A stretch of DNA of 64,000 bases, taken from Ligula intestinalis. Lineage: Eukaryota > Platyhelminthes > Cestoda > Diphyllobothriidea > Diphyllobothriidae. The position numbers and the translations under genes are program-made. Of this stretch, positions 1 through 11,951 are shown one piece after another. A model generated the notes under the pieces. It saw only the letters and a program-made list of their open reading frames with translations. It ran no database searches and had not been told where the DNA came from. Where the stretch lies: assembly GCA_036362985.1 (NCBI GenBank), contig JAYGXS010000003.1, positions 77,320,601 to 77,384,600 on the forward strand, written 5' to 3'. How positions within the stretch are numbered: the stretch's first letter is position 1; the number at the start of each line of letters is the position of its first letter.

Positions 1-280
1 ATGGCTGCCGCCAACATTCACAGAAGCATCATGCCCCTATCATTCACATACTTCCCCCACGAGTGACAGTTTTTCTCCTAAAAACCAAAAATGACATTCC
101 ATTTTGAATTATGAGCCAGCCTTCGGAGTTTTTTCACTGTCTGCTCTTCTTCCTCAGTTACACTGCTGGCTCTTTGGACTGTTCGGCTATGCCGATGCAT
201 TTCTTAAATCCTATGTACCAAGAGGGAGTTCAAAGGCGTTTGCCTATATTTTCTTTAATAAATTTGACTTGACTTGACAC
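1..280 (+). mobile_element. Penelope-like element 3' tail remnant
   Basis: The stretch shares a diverged but recognisable run (cagtttttctcctaaaaa, then gagttttttcactgtc...gctctt) with bases 19040-19090. Those bases lie just after a Penelope GIY-YIG coding fragment on the same strand. It ends in a short ttgac-repeat tail near 265-277, as retroelement 3' ends often do. No coding sequence is left here. The element type is inferred only from similarity to the second copy. Confidence 0.4.
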
Positions 281-746
281 AGGAACACACTCGGTTACAA
301 CACTTCTTATGATGATGGCCTTGCGGGCCATATTAATGAAAGAAAAGAAAGATATTCGGAAAATCGAGTTGTACTGAAGCATTTTTCGAACACGTAGCAA
401 TTTTTCTTCATCAGACTAAATTAAAGTTGAGGGCTGAGAATGTCGCACCGGAGGTTTTGGTGGCAGCGGTTGCATCGAACGGAGATAGGATGGGGTGGGC
501 GGAGGGGGTTACAGTGACGTGAATACTGGTGCGATAGGTTCTGCAGCTGGGAGGAAGGAAGTGTGGACCGCGTGGCTGGGAGGATGCAGAATCAGTGAAG
601 TTCTACTTGGCTGAGCACGGATAGCTAGCTGTTATTTCACGCCGGACGCAAATTATTCGACAATGCTCGTAAGCCGGCAAAGCGCGAATCAAGCCCCACG
701 TGTCTGTTGATGCTGGCCGGGCTCAAAAGTCAAGCTTCGAAGGAGC
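281..746. other. Non-coding stretch with a hammerhead-like motif
   Basis: No gene is seen. On the minus strand, CTGATGA (408-414) is followed after 20 nt by GAAA (384-387), with a weak 3-bp stem (GAA/TTC) between them. This resembles the Penelope terminal ribozyme motifs elsewhere in the window but is poor on its own. The rest is GC-mixed sequence without a recognisable family. Confidence 0.3.
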
Positions 747-2019
747 TGTAGTGGACCTTAACGCCACCGCTGACTCATCACGCCAAAGCTGCGGTTACCG
801 TGATGGCCGACCCCCAATAACCTTCCCCTTATCATTTCTGTAAGCAATACACTGTTCCGTCTACTCTACCTTCCCAAGACTTCTCCCATCTCCTAAGAAA
901 CCGGACCTGGAAGATTGTAGCTGCTAGGGTTAAACGTCTTAGCCTTAACACCAATAACTGGTGATCCCAATCGTGAGATGAACTCTCAACTAAACTTCTG
1001 ATGTGGCCGAGCTTAATCATCATCAGACCTCCCTTGCCATCAACTGAATTTCTCCTGTGTCAAGAAATGGAGGATTTCATTACCGACACCGTTTTCGGAA
1101 GCAAGAGGGAGATGCTCAATCGCTCACTGTCCACAGATCCTAGGCTCTGGTTCCTTTCCCATCCCAGGGAATAATTTCCCGTTATGAGTGCCAGCACCCA
1201 GACCTCCCTTCCAAATTCTGATCCTTCTACTACTAACGGTATCCCTTCCTCCTCTGAGCGAACACTTACACGGCATACTGGGTTGCCGTCGAAGTTCAAC
1301 GCACCTACAACATGCCGATGCACGCGTAGTCGAGAACTTTCCTCCTACCACAGACCCAGTTACCCACGCGGACGCGAGATGACCTTTCCTCCTCCCAATC
1401 GGCATTGGCGACACTAACCCGCCCCTCGCATTCCAGCCACAGAAGCTCATGCAAACCACAACTGTCCCTTCAACCTGGCTCCCGCAAGCCAGACACAATA
1501 ACAGCAGCCGTTCGAACACTACCGTTGGTACGTTCTTTCTTCCTATATTTCACTAATCATCCTTCGTTCGAACCTTTTCATCGATAAACTAGGGCCTTTG
1601 AGGGGAGCACTTGTCGTGGACCTTAAGGCCACCACTAACTTATAACGCCAACGCTGCGGTTACCGTGATTGCCGACCCCTGGCCTGTCTATCGCTCAAGG
1701 ACCATGGCCATCTACTGACACACACGGTTTAATCTCACGCGAGGCAATCAATCACAAGCCCACTCCCATAACACTTCAAGTTGGTGGCTGTGGCCAGTGA
1801 CACTTGGGATTCCGCTCAGGCGCGTTGCGGCCGGCGACGCCACCTTGGCCCACGGGCCGCACGGTCGGACGCCCTGCAAGAACTATTGGCCACGTACCCC
1901 TTATCCCTTCTGTAAACAATACACTGTTCCGTCTATTTTGCCTTCCCAAGACTTCTCCCGGAACGGGACCTGGAAGATTGTAGGTGTTAGAGTAAACCGT
2001 CTTAGCCTTACCACCTATA
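747..2019 (+). mobile_element. LTR retrotransposon remnant, Gypsy/CsRn1-like
   Basis: A shortened 5' LTR (747-957) and a longer 3' LTR (1612-2019) both begin TGTAGTGG or TGTCGTGG. Both end with the shared gattgtag...cttagcctta...acc block. Just after the 5' LTR, taactGGTGATCCCAATC fits a tRNA-Trp-type primer site (TGGTGACCCC...), typical of the CsRn1 clade of Gypsy elements. The internal part (958-1611) matches the inside of the element at 28782-30219 in reverse orientation, including a gag-like fragment (HADA.. DDLSSS.. SHRSSCKPQLS.QPGSR, about 1315-1587) broken by frameshifts. No pol is left. No clear target duplication is seen. Confidence 0.7.
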
Positions 2020-3638
2020 AATCCTCTGGCTTGCCTCATGTTATCGATGAAGATCAACTCGGTGCCATTCCAATTGATACTGTGATCACACTCAAGGGAG
2101 TGCGCAAGTACGAGTGATAAAGGTTTCCGTTAGTAAACGGTTAGATTATGTGCGTTGATGCGAGTCCCGAGACCTCGGCCTGTGTAGCCAGCATAAATAA
2201 AAGAATAATGTCCATTATTTGCTTAAATGGGTTAACCACCGTTTTGACAGCACAGTTGATGCATCTATACTCGATTAAACGTTTAGGTGCATTAAGCAAC
2301 AACATCTGCACTGCCTTGTCAACTGGTAAGTATTCGTCCAAAAATTATTTTTGCGAAACATTTTCTCGGATCTAGAGTCGCAAATACGTGTTCTACCTGC
2401 GGTAGTAGGTACTAATAGTCTTCTAGAGCATCACTCAGCCCAGTGGTAAAGTTGGCACACTGCCTTATTATACCGATAGGGTCCTTGAGTGCTCCAAACT
2501 GGGAAAAACGCATTAATTAATTCTTTGGAAAAATAATGTCGCGTCCTTCCAGATTGTAACGGGTCAGCCTGAACCGATTGAGGTTGTCTTGTTTCAATCG
2601 TCACCCTCCATCTTATTTTGACTTTTTCAGGATCGCCACTTGAAAAAACACTTTCGTCCACGACTGTCTACCATCTCCGACAACCCCAAAACATCTGATT
2701 CTCCTTATCTATTTTTCGTTACCGATTAACTTGACTCACTATTGAACTATTTGAAGATAACCTTCTGAAAGTTCCCCCATTTCTTTTATACTCCAGAACT
2801 GGACCTTATCTTACACTCGGATTCTCCTATCGCTCAGATTATATAAGAATATTACCGAGACTTCTCCCTTCCCGTTCACTTACTACCCGTATGATGTCTG
2901 ATATGTCTGGAAGCATTGATGGCCTGTATAATGCCACTGATCGCATCTTCGAGGAAACTCTATCCGGATCACGCTTGACAGGGCATACGTCTTCCGTCTC
3001 AAATAACAGTCCCACACTACCGCCAAGCTCCTCCACGCAAGAAGGCAATAAAAGGTAGGTGCTTATATAAGGAATAAGTATTGGAAGCAATATTGCAATA
3101 CGTGAATTATTATTTGATATAAAGAGGCGAAATTTGACGTTTGAACTTCATTTGCACACCCCAAAAATATGCATTGAGTACTTAAATATCTACAAACAGG
3201 CCTTTAAAACTAAAATTTCGTGAACCCAGATTGCTTCTTCTTGAAATATTAAATAATGCGACTTAATTAAGGATGGATGCCACAATCAAAATATGTGGTA
3301 TGCCTGGAATTTCATATAGCTCTTTAAAGCGGTTATCCGATGAGGCAGAGGAATTTTAGGATTCAAGACGTGCCGATGTAAAACGGCATGTATGACTGCT
3401 TATTTTCAGCATCCAAACCAGCGATATTGCCATACAAAGACGTTGCCCTGAAAAGAAGCCCACAGACCAGTGCCAACAGAAGAAGAAGAAGAGAACAAAA
3501 GGCACCAGCTTCCTTGGTGACTATCGGTTCGAAGTAATTTAAGGAAAGCAGCAGTGGTGGGGGGAAGGCAGTAAGCTCGACCTTTCCACAGCAGAGTATT
3601 TTAGGCTTGCGCCTTAGCCCAGCCTGAAAGATATCATA
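2020..3638. other. Intergenic, 3' of the TMEM26-like gene
   Basis: I see no coding exon and no clear repeat. No convincing AATAAA on the minus strand marks the end of the TMEM26-like transcript, so its 3' UTR length is unknown. Confidence 0.4.
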
Positions 3639-4172
3639 TCATCGCCTTTTCCGCGGGATCATGATCAGAGAGCAATGTATTAGAATGAACAGTGCGTTCT
3701 TGATGGCAAAAAAGATGAGTGCGTAAGGAGTAATCTGAAGACGAGAATACAGGCTGAGTCGCAGGAACAAAAAGGGCACGTCCTGGCACATGAGAGGCAG
3801 ACAAACGTCCCTAACACGATGACATATGTAGCTTCGGATGTTGGATACAGGCTCCTGTCGCCATTTTGGACTGATAAACACAGTTCCGGCTCCATTGAGG
3901 CAAAACTGAAATCGACTCATGTGCAATAGATAAAGTATGCTGACCGTTATGCCGAGAACTGAACGAATTTCCTCCTCTTGCAAGTACAGCAGGAGATCCA
4001 GCATGTCAGCAGCGTTACAAATATGGATGAACACCAAGTCCATGAGCTGTCCGTGAGGGTTCATGTATTGCGACAGGACGCAACGGGCAAGAAATGCACA
4101 GATTAGGGGAATTTGTTCCCAAATGTAAAGTGCCCACGTTGCTTCAAATGAGGCAATGCTAGTGTTCGCTGG
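3639..4172 (-). CDS. TMEM26: TMEM26-like protein, last coding exon
   Basis: This exon encodes the C-terminal 177 residues of a TMEM26-family multi-pass membrane protein. It opens after an AG acceptor (TTTTTTATTAG) in phase 0 with PANTSIASFEATWALYIW. It continues through NAADMLDLLLYL and SRFQFCL to VPFLFLRLSLY..ALIFFAIKNALF, and stops at TGA 3641-3639. The order and spacing match vertebrate TMEM26 (TAADILEF; LQFPL; GPFLVVRL...LVFFAAKNFL). At least four hydrophobic helices are visible. TMEM26 is a membrane protein of poorly known function; in mammals it is used as a beige-fat surface marker. The C-tail is short (MIPRKRR), unlike the long human tail. The ATG at 4064 is internal, not a start. Joined to the two upstream exons the protein would be about 349 residues (human 368). 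Confidence 0.85.
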   Translation of the reverse strand, partial: PANTSIASFEATWALYIWEQIPLICAFLARCVLSQYMNPHGQLMDLVFIHICNAADMLDLLLYLQEEEIRSVLGITVSILYLLHMSRFQFCLNGAGTVFISPKWRQEPVSNIRSYICHRVRDVCLPLMCQDVPFLFLRLSLYSRLQITPYALIFFAIKNALFILIHCSLIMIPRKRR

Positions 4173-6754
4173 CTAATAAAAAAGGAACATAATTGGAAGG
4201 TTAGTAGAGTTATAAAGCAATTCCTGGGCTATCATCAAAGGAATATCACAAGAAACAAAGGTCGTCAGTAGACCAGGCACAAGACTTATACTTAAATGGG
4301 TGATCATATTACTTAAAAACAGTAAGTATGTATGTTTACTTTACGACCAAACCGGCGTCTATTCGATTTTTGTCTGCAATTATGCCAACGACCTCTTTTG
4401 ATATGTGTTGCTGTACCAATCCGGAGTTCGATGGCACTTTTCTATATTTCCCTTAATAAGCCTGGCCTGAACTGATCTGAGCTAGATAGAGTTGTAGTAA
4501 TGAGTATCATGCGGGATACTTCTAATAAGCATGCGCGACACCGGGATCGAATTCAATAAGTACCAGCTACCAGCCAGGAACACACTCGACTAAAAATGGT
4601 CACTGTTAGCAGATCTGATAATCTGCGGAAGTAAGACGGCCAACCTTATTAGCTCTCAGATAGCGCGATAGTTCAAAATTGAGGCTGATTATCAGTAACC
4701 CAAGTAGCTACCAAAGTATCCATACGCTAGGTTTCTGTTTAACCCTTTTATGTGTTGCTTTGTCCCTAGCGAGGGTAGGGGAGGGAAAGCTGTCCGTAGA
4801 TGTTGATTATGCCTGTATCTTTCGGAGCGTCAGGTTAGACTGTCACGCTGGTCTTCTCTCTGGCTGTCCACCCTTTTCCTCTTGTTACCGTTATTTTGGA
4901 TTTTTACATGCACGGTGGCTAGCGATCACCTCCATTTAAGGCGAAACGATCTACACTAGAAGAGTCTAGAAGGTAGCGCCCATTGACCGAGTGGGCTCAA
5001 ATTAAAGCGATAGTCTTTCCGTGCAAACGCATCATAAGGTATTTATTATTGGGCTAACATGTCCTTAGACCCTGCCCATAATCCAGGCTCTTGTGCTTAT
5101 TTCTATACGTTAAGGGTTAGTGCTGAGTCCAGCGTTAAGGTTATGTTCAGGATTAAAGTAAGAACTCCGTATATTTACCTACGTGGAAGTATACACAGCG
5201 CCATTTTTTCCAGCCTAGTGGGTGGGTATTTCCTGCAGTGGCCGACCCGCTAGGTCTGATCCGTTCGTTTAAATTGGACCCCTTGGCGGGCAATTAACGT
5301 TTGTACTAGTGACTCGGTGCAAGTGGTTGATCCTTCTCTTTTTCCGTTCTTGTGCAAGTCATTGACGGAGAGGACTCTTCCCCCTATGGACGCTTCCAAC
5401 GCCACCTCTCCAGATTACAACTTCTCGTTAATTCTCTAATACATTATACTTCTTCAGTTATATTTGGATTCTCATTAATTGACTGATTGAACGATGACTC
5501 TTGATGACCACAACGATAATGAAACGAATCAACTCGCAGAGGATCCTCAGGGTACCTCCGAGAAGATAGACAAGAAGTTGGACACCCCCTCTGCCTCGTG
5601 TGCTAAATTCCTATTTCCGAGGTTTCAGACAACTTTTGCTGCCGGCTTTTGAATGCATTTTGCTGCTTTATCATTCTTAATCAAATATTATCGCATCTGC
5701 CTTAAACCTTAATGAATAAATGCTATCGTTCGTTTCTTAAATTTTTAAATCATGTTTGTTCCTTTATTTTGTCCGCTATTGCATACACAAACCAGCAGTT
5801 ACCAGACAGTTATACATTTTGGTTTGTAATTCTACAGCCAATATTAGCTTCCGAACGCACTTCCTAAATCAGCGTTTTCTATTCCAGCACTATCATAACG
5901 CAGATGGATTCCAAATGTGCTCGACTACTATTCCCGCAATAAACACCAAACCAAATTGAAGACACATAAAAAGAGCTAGCGCGTACATAAGTCTCAGAAA
6001 GAGCTGTGACTTCATATCCAATCCGAACAGAATAAAAAGCACGGCAACCGTTTCTTGGCTTGGACACCAACCGAATAGGGGTCGTCTTGGATAATTTTAA
6101 TGGTCACATTTACTTTCCAAAACAAAATGCTTGAACTCATGTGTAGGTCTTAGTATACAGCTCATCAAATAAGGCATTACGTAAATTGCTTGAGCCCGCA
6201 ACTTCTTTCCTGAGTAGTGAGGCAAGTCATATTTTCCTCATTAGCTACTTTGCGAGCTTGCAAATATCAACCTGACACAAAGGAAATTGGTGTGTGCTGA
6301 TTATTTTACCAACTCAGAGGTGCAACGACATTATGCATATTATGTCCACTATAAAGTTACCTAGGAAATAGGGTTAACTATCACTTATTGAAACTAACCT
6401 TAGCATAATGCAGGCATCCTCCCAAGAGTTTCTGAAGAACGAAAAAGGTTTTCCATTAAGGCAGCTAGAATATATTAAAATTTAAAATTGTTGCATGGAT
6501 TCTGGAAAAAATCATCTTGAGATGTACCAATCAACACGCAACTGGCAAATAAGTACAACTGTATGACGACAGCATATAAGTCAGAACTGGCCTCTTCAGT
6601 AATTCTTGTCTTCGCTGGCAATGCTTTGATACCTAAATTACTAGCCACTGTGCCATTGCCGGCGCGAGACCAGAGTGCGGGGCAAGGCCGAACGGGACGA
6701 CTGAATTCCGTTAGCCGTTGGCGTCAAAATTCCCTATGTAGGCCGACTACACAA

Positions 6755-6905
6755 CGAGCCCGTGGCTCACTGGTTAGAGAGTTGAACTTCTGAACATCAG
6801 TTTGCGTTATCGGACCTACAATGTGGCACTAACTGCTGTCTAGCATGACTGGTAGGTGATCGTTTATGCGTCAGAAATGCCTATTCCAGCACACCTCCCT
6901 CCCCT
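6755..6905 (+). repeat. tRNA-like SINE, degenerate copy
   Basis: A tRNA-like A box (gtggctcactggttagag, 6761-6778) is followed by a poor B box and then ggtgatcg..gcgtcagaaatgcc. The latter is the 3' body shared with the copies at 7.1, 49.1 and 61.7 kb. The copy is old and has lost the CTGATGA motif seen in the better copies. Confidence 0.45.
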
Positions 6906-7019
6906 AGTTATTTTCTAGCAAAGCAGTTAGGGAGGAATTAGATCTCTAGGGATTGGTGAGCGTTCATTAACGAATGGCAATATGCTTATCTAAACTGACA
7001 AGGTAACGTTTCGCGTTGG

Positions 7020-7185
7020 ATGTCTGATCACAGGGTCAGGGATTCCGATATTGGATAATGTATCAACTCGACTTAAGTATGACTGTCTTTTTACGGCTAT
7101 TAAGCCAAAAACTGGCTTTCAAATATTCGTCTGCTGATGGGGCTACATAATGAGCCAGAAATCAGAATAGGACGCGTAATCTGCA
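7020..7185 (+). repeat. tRNA-like SINE 3' bodies
   Basis: Two overlapping or partial copies of the SINE 3' body. The first is acggctattaagccaaaaac (7094-7113). The second is CTGATGG-GGCT-acataatg-AGCC-A-GAAATC (7134-7162). The second keeps a perfect 4-bp stem (GGCT/AGCC) between the CTGATG and GAAA boxes, in the same position as in the copies at 49.1 and 61.8 kb. Confidence 0.5.
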
Positions 7186-7789
7186 TTGACCATTGGCAAG
7201 CGTTCGTTGAGGAATGGCAAAATAAATAGTCTGTGCTGAGCCGTGGCTGAATAGTTCATGTTGGCCATGTCAGGGGTTCAAGCCGAAACTTATATTTCAG
7301 TCCTCTGGTGTATTTACTTACAATATTTAACTGTCTGCACTACCCCATTCTGACCGGCATTAGGACTGATCACTGAGGCAACTGCAGGGGAGTTAAATGC
7401 GTTGGCGGCGGTTTAGCGTTCATCAATAACTGTCTCTGCCTTCCATCTATGGCTCTAAGGCAATGAGCCCACCCCAAATTGGTTAGAAATTTGGAGTTAT
7501 GACCAGCAGGTTGCAGGTTCTACGCAACAGGTTAACGAACCAAAAACGCGTAATAATATTTTCCCATGTCTTTCCCGGCAGTGTTACTCTGCTGATGCGC
7601 TGCTGCCGGCGAGCCTCGAAAGTCAGCATCAAGGAAGGAGGAAACGAGTGGGTTTCATTAGCAATCTCTGAGCATTCATCATCGAAACTCAATTCAACTG
7701 TACCATTTCTTTATTTAGAAGGCAGGTTGCGAAGCCCTTTAACTGGAAAAAAATGCAGCAGCCAAAGCCTACCGTCCTCAGATTACTTG

Positions 7790-8320
7790 TGACTACCGAA
7801 ATGATCCGTTTTTGGACGGCCAGCAGGGGAATCATCACTCGGGCCGTCCTGAGGGCAAGAGGAAAAAGGAAGCTCACATGCCAACGGAGGCAGGTAGAAC
7901 GGGACAAGAACGCGACCTGCAATGGACCAATACGGGAGGACGCAAGGACAGCCGCCGGCCGGATCCTGAAGTCACGCCTGGTCAGAGGCAAAGCGCGCGC
8001 GTCAAGGGTCACCACACGATGGCTGCTCGCATGGGCCACTAGCGGTGGGGCCAAAAGGGAACAAAGACTTTTGTTCCTTAAATATGTTGCCACCGACAGG
8101 AGGCAGCACTCTGCTGCTGGGGACACGAGATCCTGCTGCACGAAACTGTTGCCGAGACGAGAACGACGACAGAACACACGCTGCCGACGGACGCACAGAA
8201 GACAAATATGATGTACAAGCAGAAACAATTATAGTAAACCATTATCTGCTATCCTATCTGTCTACCTTTTTCTAACACTTAACTGGGGGATATGACCAGT
8301 GTCGGTGCAAGAGGTCACAC
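7790..8320 (+). repeat. Interspersed repeat D, copy 1
   Basis: From about 7900 to 8315 this aligns with 40700-41070 on the same strand. Shared marks include gccgccggccgg, aaatcacg/gaagtcacgc, ttgccgagacgagaacgacg, and attatctgctatcctgtct/atcctatctg followed by ggatat.accagtgtcg. It could be a solo LTR or a retroelement UTR; no diagnostic ends are visible. The long open frames across it (for example 7753-8211) look like GC-rich chance frames. Confidence 0.55.
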
Positions 8321-8377
8321 AATGTTATAACAATCAAACAATGTAATGCAATTAATTTAGGAAAACATCTGAGTTAC

Positions 8378-8489
8378 CAATGTTTTACGCTCAATATGGT
8401 CCTTATTGATAATCTCCAGGAAATGTAGTTCCATAATCCACATAAGGGGCGAAATACAGAGTAGGAAGGTGAATATGCACACGCTGAAC
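8378..8489 (-). CDS. TMEM26: TMEM26-like protein, middle exon
   Basis: A 112-nt exon after the acceptor CTTGCCTACAG. Its first base G completes a Trp codon begun by exon 1 (TG|G). The reading frame gives FSVCIFTFLLCISPLMW then IMELHFLEIINKDHIERKTL, and ends in phase 0 at the donor GTAACTC. It lines up with vertebrate TMEM26 KWFSPAIFLYLISIVPSLW then LLELH, the third membrane helix and the start of the outer loop. The vertebrate loop of roughly 60 residues is much shorter here unless a small exon was missed in the next intron. Confidence 0.85.
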
Positions 8490-11400
8490 CTGTAGGCAAG
8501 ATAAATTTTGGCGATTTCAGGGCAGGCATAACGTGAAATATCTGGCCTTAGTTTGATTATCAACAGCAATCCCGCATATTATATGCAGTGGTCCGGGGAA
8601 CCATATGTAAACCGCGTATGTTAACCGCTCGAAGTACACATCTAAATATGTGCTGTTTTCTCTTTGTGTGACCCAATTCTGAAAACTTCACGGCCTCGGT
8701 GGGACTCCAGCTCGCACAGCAGGTTAGGCTTTAGGGCCACCAGTGAGCTACGATGCTCCCCATGCACCGTGAATCAAATCTAAATTGGGTCGATTCGCTT
8801 GTCCAACTTTACTGCACGTATGGAATCCACACATATGGACGCAGTTAACTGACGACAAGGCAGCTTTACTGGCTCTGTCTTTCTCTGTTTACGAATACTG
8901 TGGTGTACAGCAAACAATGCTGCCCTCTTCCCTCTGCGCTAACGTCATGTGTTCTCACAGAGGGCTGTTTTCTGGCCGGCTGATCTGAAGACTCTTGACC
9001 GACTTCCACTTCCGCACAAATTTACGCACACAACCAGCACACACGCGGGCTCACCAGTCTTGCTTTTCAAGGGCCACTTGAATATGCCACCTCATAGCCA
9101 ACAGAACAGGGGCCTCTACGTGTGAGCCTCCCCCGCCCTCCCCCGCCCTCCCCCCCCGACCCTCGGAAATGCAACACACTCATAGCACCTCACTCGAACT
9201 TGCTCCATAATCATGTAAAATCAATCTTTATCGCACTCTCAAACACATACACACAGATACATTCACACATTTCCGGGCACGACTGGACACAGTCGGCCGG
9301 TGGCCAAGGCTGCATGTGACAGCAATGCAGGCTTCTGCGCACAATAAGTACCTCACCTGTATGCCCTCTGCCTTTTACGTACAGCCTGGGATTCGAGCTG
9401 ATCATTGCAGTGCTCTCAACGCAACCACTACTTAGACGCTACAGTGGCAAAACGAAATCCCATCATTGGAGATTTTCATTCATATAAGTCACCGTGGTAC
9501 GGTGGTGTCGGGGCGTCAACGAATGACGCATGGATTGAGGTAGGAATAGAAATGACTGCACACGGTGCCAGACAAACAGTCCACATTTAGTGACGGCAGG
9601 TTAGGGGATAGAGGCGTAGTAAGTGCGGTTTTATCAACCTGTATTGACCTTCACATTACTATCTGCGCTTAATGGTCTGGTGTCTGACCTGTGGGTGTGC
9701 TGAGAGATCCACGATCATCAGGCTGAACCTTGGGTTGTTAGAAAAAGGCAAAAAGTACCAGAATGAGAGATACATTTTGCTCGGATCTCAGAGTTCTCGT
9801 TTCAAGTGAAATTAGCAACTGGCGAAACAAGGGTTAGTATTGCCTGCATCCAATCAGACCAGAGAGAGGGAGAGAGCCTGGTACAGTGGTGGTAACTTTT
9901 CTCCAATTGGTGCGTCTGACATAACCTGAGTGGCACCTTTTCCATTGAATATCTTGAAAAGGTCAACATGGGGTGGGTTCAAGAAGGACCACAGAAACCT
10001 TTGTCTGTCAAAATGTAATTTGATCAATTGTTTGCAGGGCAGTGCATCTGAAAGCCTTCTCTGTGAATTGGAATGACCTTGAGGCAACTGGTCGAGCTGA
10101 TGGTACAGCATAAACTCTCAGTAAGTGTTAGCGATTTAGAGAGAGCTTTTTTAGTGGGAGGGTAATCATGGGTGGACCTCTCAATGTCTAGCGCCTCTGC
10201 TCGCAACTGACTGAGGATAACAGACTGTATCATAACTCAGTTCACTGTAGGAGTCTGGGCGAGTAAATTGACTCAAGTGTGATTAAAGTCATCTTTCCCT
10301 CTGCAGCTTCACAGGCCAGGTGATAAAAGTGCTTGCTAGCTCAAAAAGGTCACCTTGCGGTCGTGGCTTCGAATCCTATATTGACCGTTTACTTGTTCAC
10401 AAATGAGTGAGATACGAATTAACGTGCTGCATAAGTCAAAACCAGTGTTGGGATAAAATACGAAAAAAACTACTAATTTTGGTTGGGATGTAACTCAGTG
10501 CACCGCAGTGATTTTGTTGCAACCCGCGAACTCAGAGTCAGAAGTGGAATATGTAATTTCTGAACCAAGCAGTTTACTTGTCAGACATTTTGGATTCAGT
10601 GTTGGACCTGTCCTCAGAGGTAACTACCGAAAATTGAAATCCGGTTTTAGAGCTGTTGCAGACAGCCAGGATCCCTGCATCCAGTCAGACCAGTGATCGA
10701 GAAAAAGGTGGAAATTGTTTTGGTATGTTCAGCTGTTTTCCAATTTGTGCATTTTCCGTCAACCGCAGGATGTCGTTTCCATTTGATATGTTGTATAGGC
10801 AAAGATGAGGGTACCTTAACGTTGGGCTTTAGCAGCCATGATTATCTGGGCGTAAGTCTGTGTGTCGGAATGGAACTTGGTCAACTGTTTGTAGATCAGT
10901 GCATCGTGCCTCAGTGAATGACATCATTGAGGCAGTTGGTTTTGAACAAGCCCAGTGTCATACCCGTCGTAGGATATTCGTTTTGTCGATTTTGTAACCA
11001 CGCAGTAACTGAAATATTTTTAATCCCTTGACCGAGCAAATGGAAAAAACAGCAAGACGAGCTGTTTGTCCACCGTTGCCTCAGGATGGTACTGCATATG
11101 AATTTGCACTAACTTTGTCCCTGAGACTACAGTCTAAACTGCACGTAACATCGTAGGTACATCCCAAGCCATTTCAGAATGCTCGTCGAAGCGATTAAAG
11201 TACTAAATTCAACTCATCATGCCAAATTTTCATGTTATTGCCGAACGTGCAGTTGTGCCTTTTGGGATCTGCCGAACAGATGACACAACAAAAACCCTCA
11301 ATAAGTGTTAGCGCAATAGAGATTTCCTTTATCAGTGTCGGAGTAAAAATGAGTGAAACTGTCCAGCGCGCCTGCTCGCCACTCATTGACGACTACAGGC

Positions 11401-11951
11401 CGTGGCATAATTGAGTTCACTGTATGGCACTTGCTAGATTGTATACTAAACAGTAGCCTGGACAAGTAGGTTGACTCACGTGGGGTTCCTATGACGGCTA
11501 CCTCTGCAGAACCGAAGCTTGGTTGATTAGAGTGCTGGCTATCCCGAAGATGTCACCTGTTCGCCATGGTTTCGCTTCCTATCATGGCCGTATGATTTTT
11601 TCCACAAGTGACTCAGAGGAAAACCAAATTTCTACATATGGCATAACCAATGTCAGGATAAAATAGCAGATGGGGAAAACTACTGTTTTTGTATGGGATG
11701 CAATTCAGTCTGCCGACGCGAATTTATTGCAGTCCACGAATATGATTACTCAGAAGTAGAGCATTTGGTTGTTGCAAAAAGCAGTCTACTTTTCTGACCT
11801 TTCGGATTCTGGCTTGAAACCATCGTCAAACCTAGGTGTGGAAACCTTAAATCAGGTTTCAGGGTTGTACAACAGCATTCTCTACGCCATTTAAAACACA
11901 TCGAAGGACTACTGGACCAGCCACAGAGACAAAACTGTTTGAAGCACTCAC
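8490..11951 (-). other. TMEM26-like intron 1
   Basis: A 3.5-kb intron with no coding exon seen. It holds a simple CCCCGCCCT-rich run (9127-9160), a diverged tandem duplication (9846-11880), and scattered tRNA-like B boxes, for example gcttcgaatcct at 10364-10375. Confidence 0.55.
9846..11880 (+). repeat. Diverged tandem duplication, two units
   Basis: Four landmarks occur in the same order twice. tgcatccaatcagaccag is at 9846 and 10677. The agtgttagcg block is at about 10120 and 11300. The gcttcgaatcct/gtttcgcttcct block is at about 10364 and 11568. aactact..ttttggttgggatg/tatgggatgc, followed by a ttgca(a/g).cc.cgaa block, is at about 10469 and 11681. Unit 1 is about 831 bp and unit 2 about 1.2 kb, with some 370 bp extra near 10960-11290. 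Identity is low, so the duplication is old. The region lies inside TMEM26-like intron 1. Confidence 0.6.

Larger units (their letters stand above)
4173..8377 (-). other. TMEM26-like intron 2
   Basis: A 4.2-kb intron. I looked for an extra exon encoding the loop that vertebrate TMEM26 has between helices 3 and 4 and found none. Exons 2 and 3 are both in phase 0 at the junction, so direct joining is possible. The 6750-7560 part holds several diverged tRNA-like SINE copies, and 7790-8320 holds a repeat also found at 40.6-41.1 kb. Confidence 0.55.

Noticed and set aside
7753..8211. 152-codon plus frame and 179-codon minus frame over the same bases
   Set aside because: Both strands are open in several frames across repeat D, as expected of stop-poor GC-rich repeat sequence.
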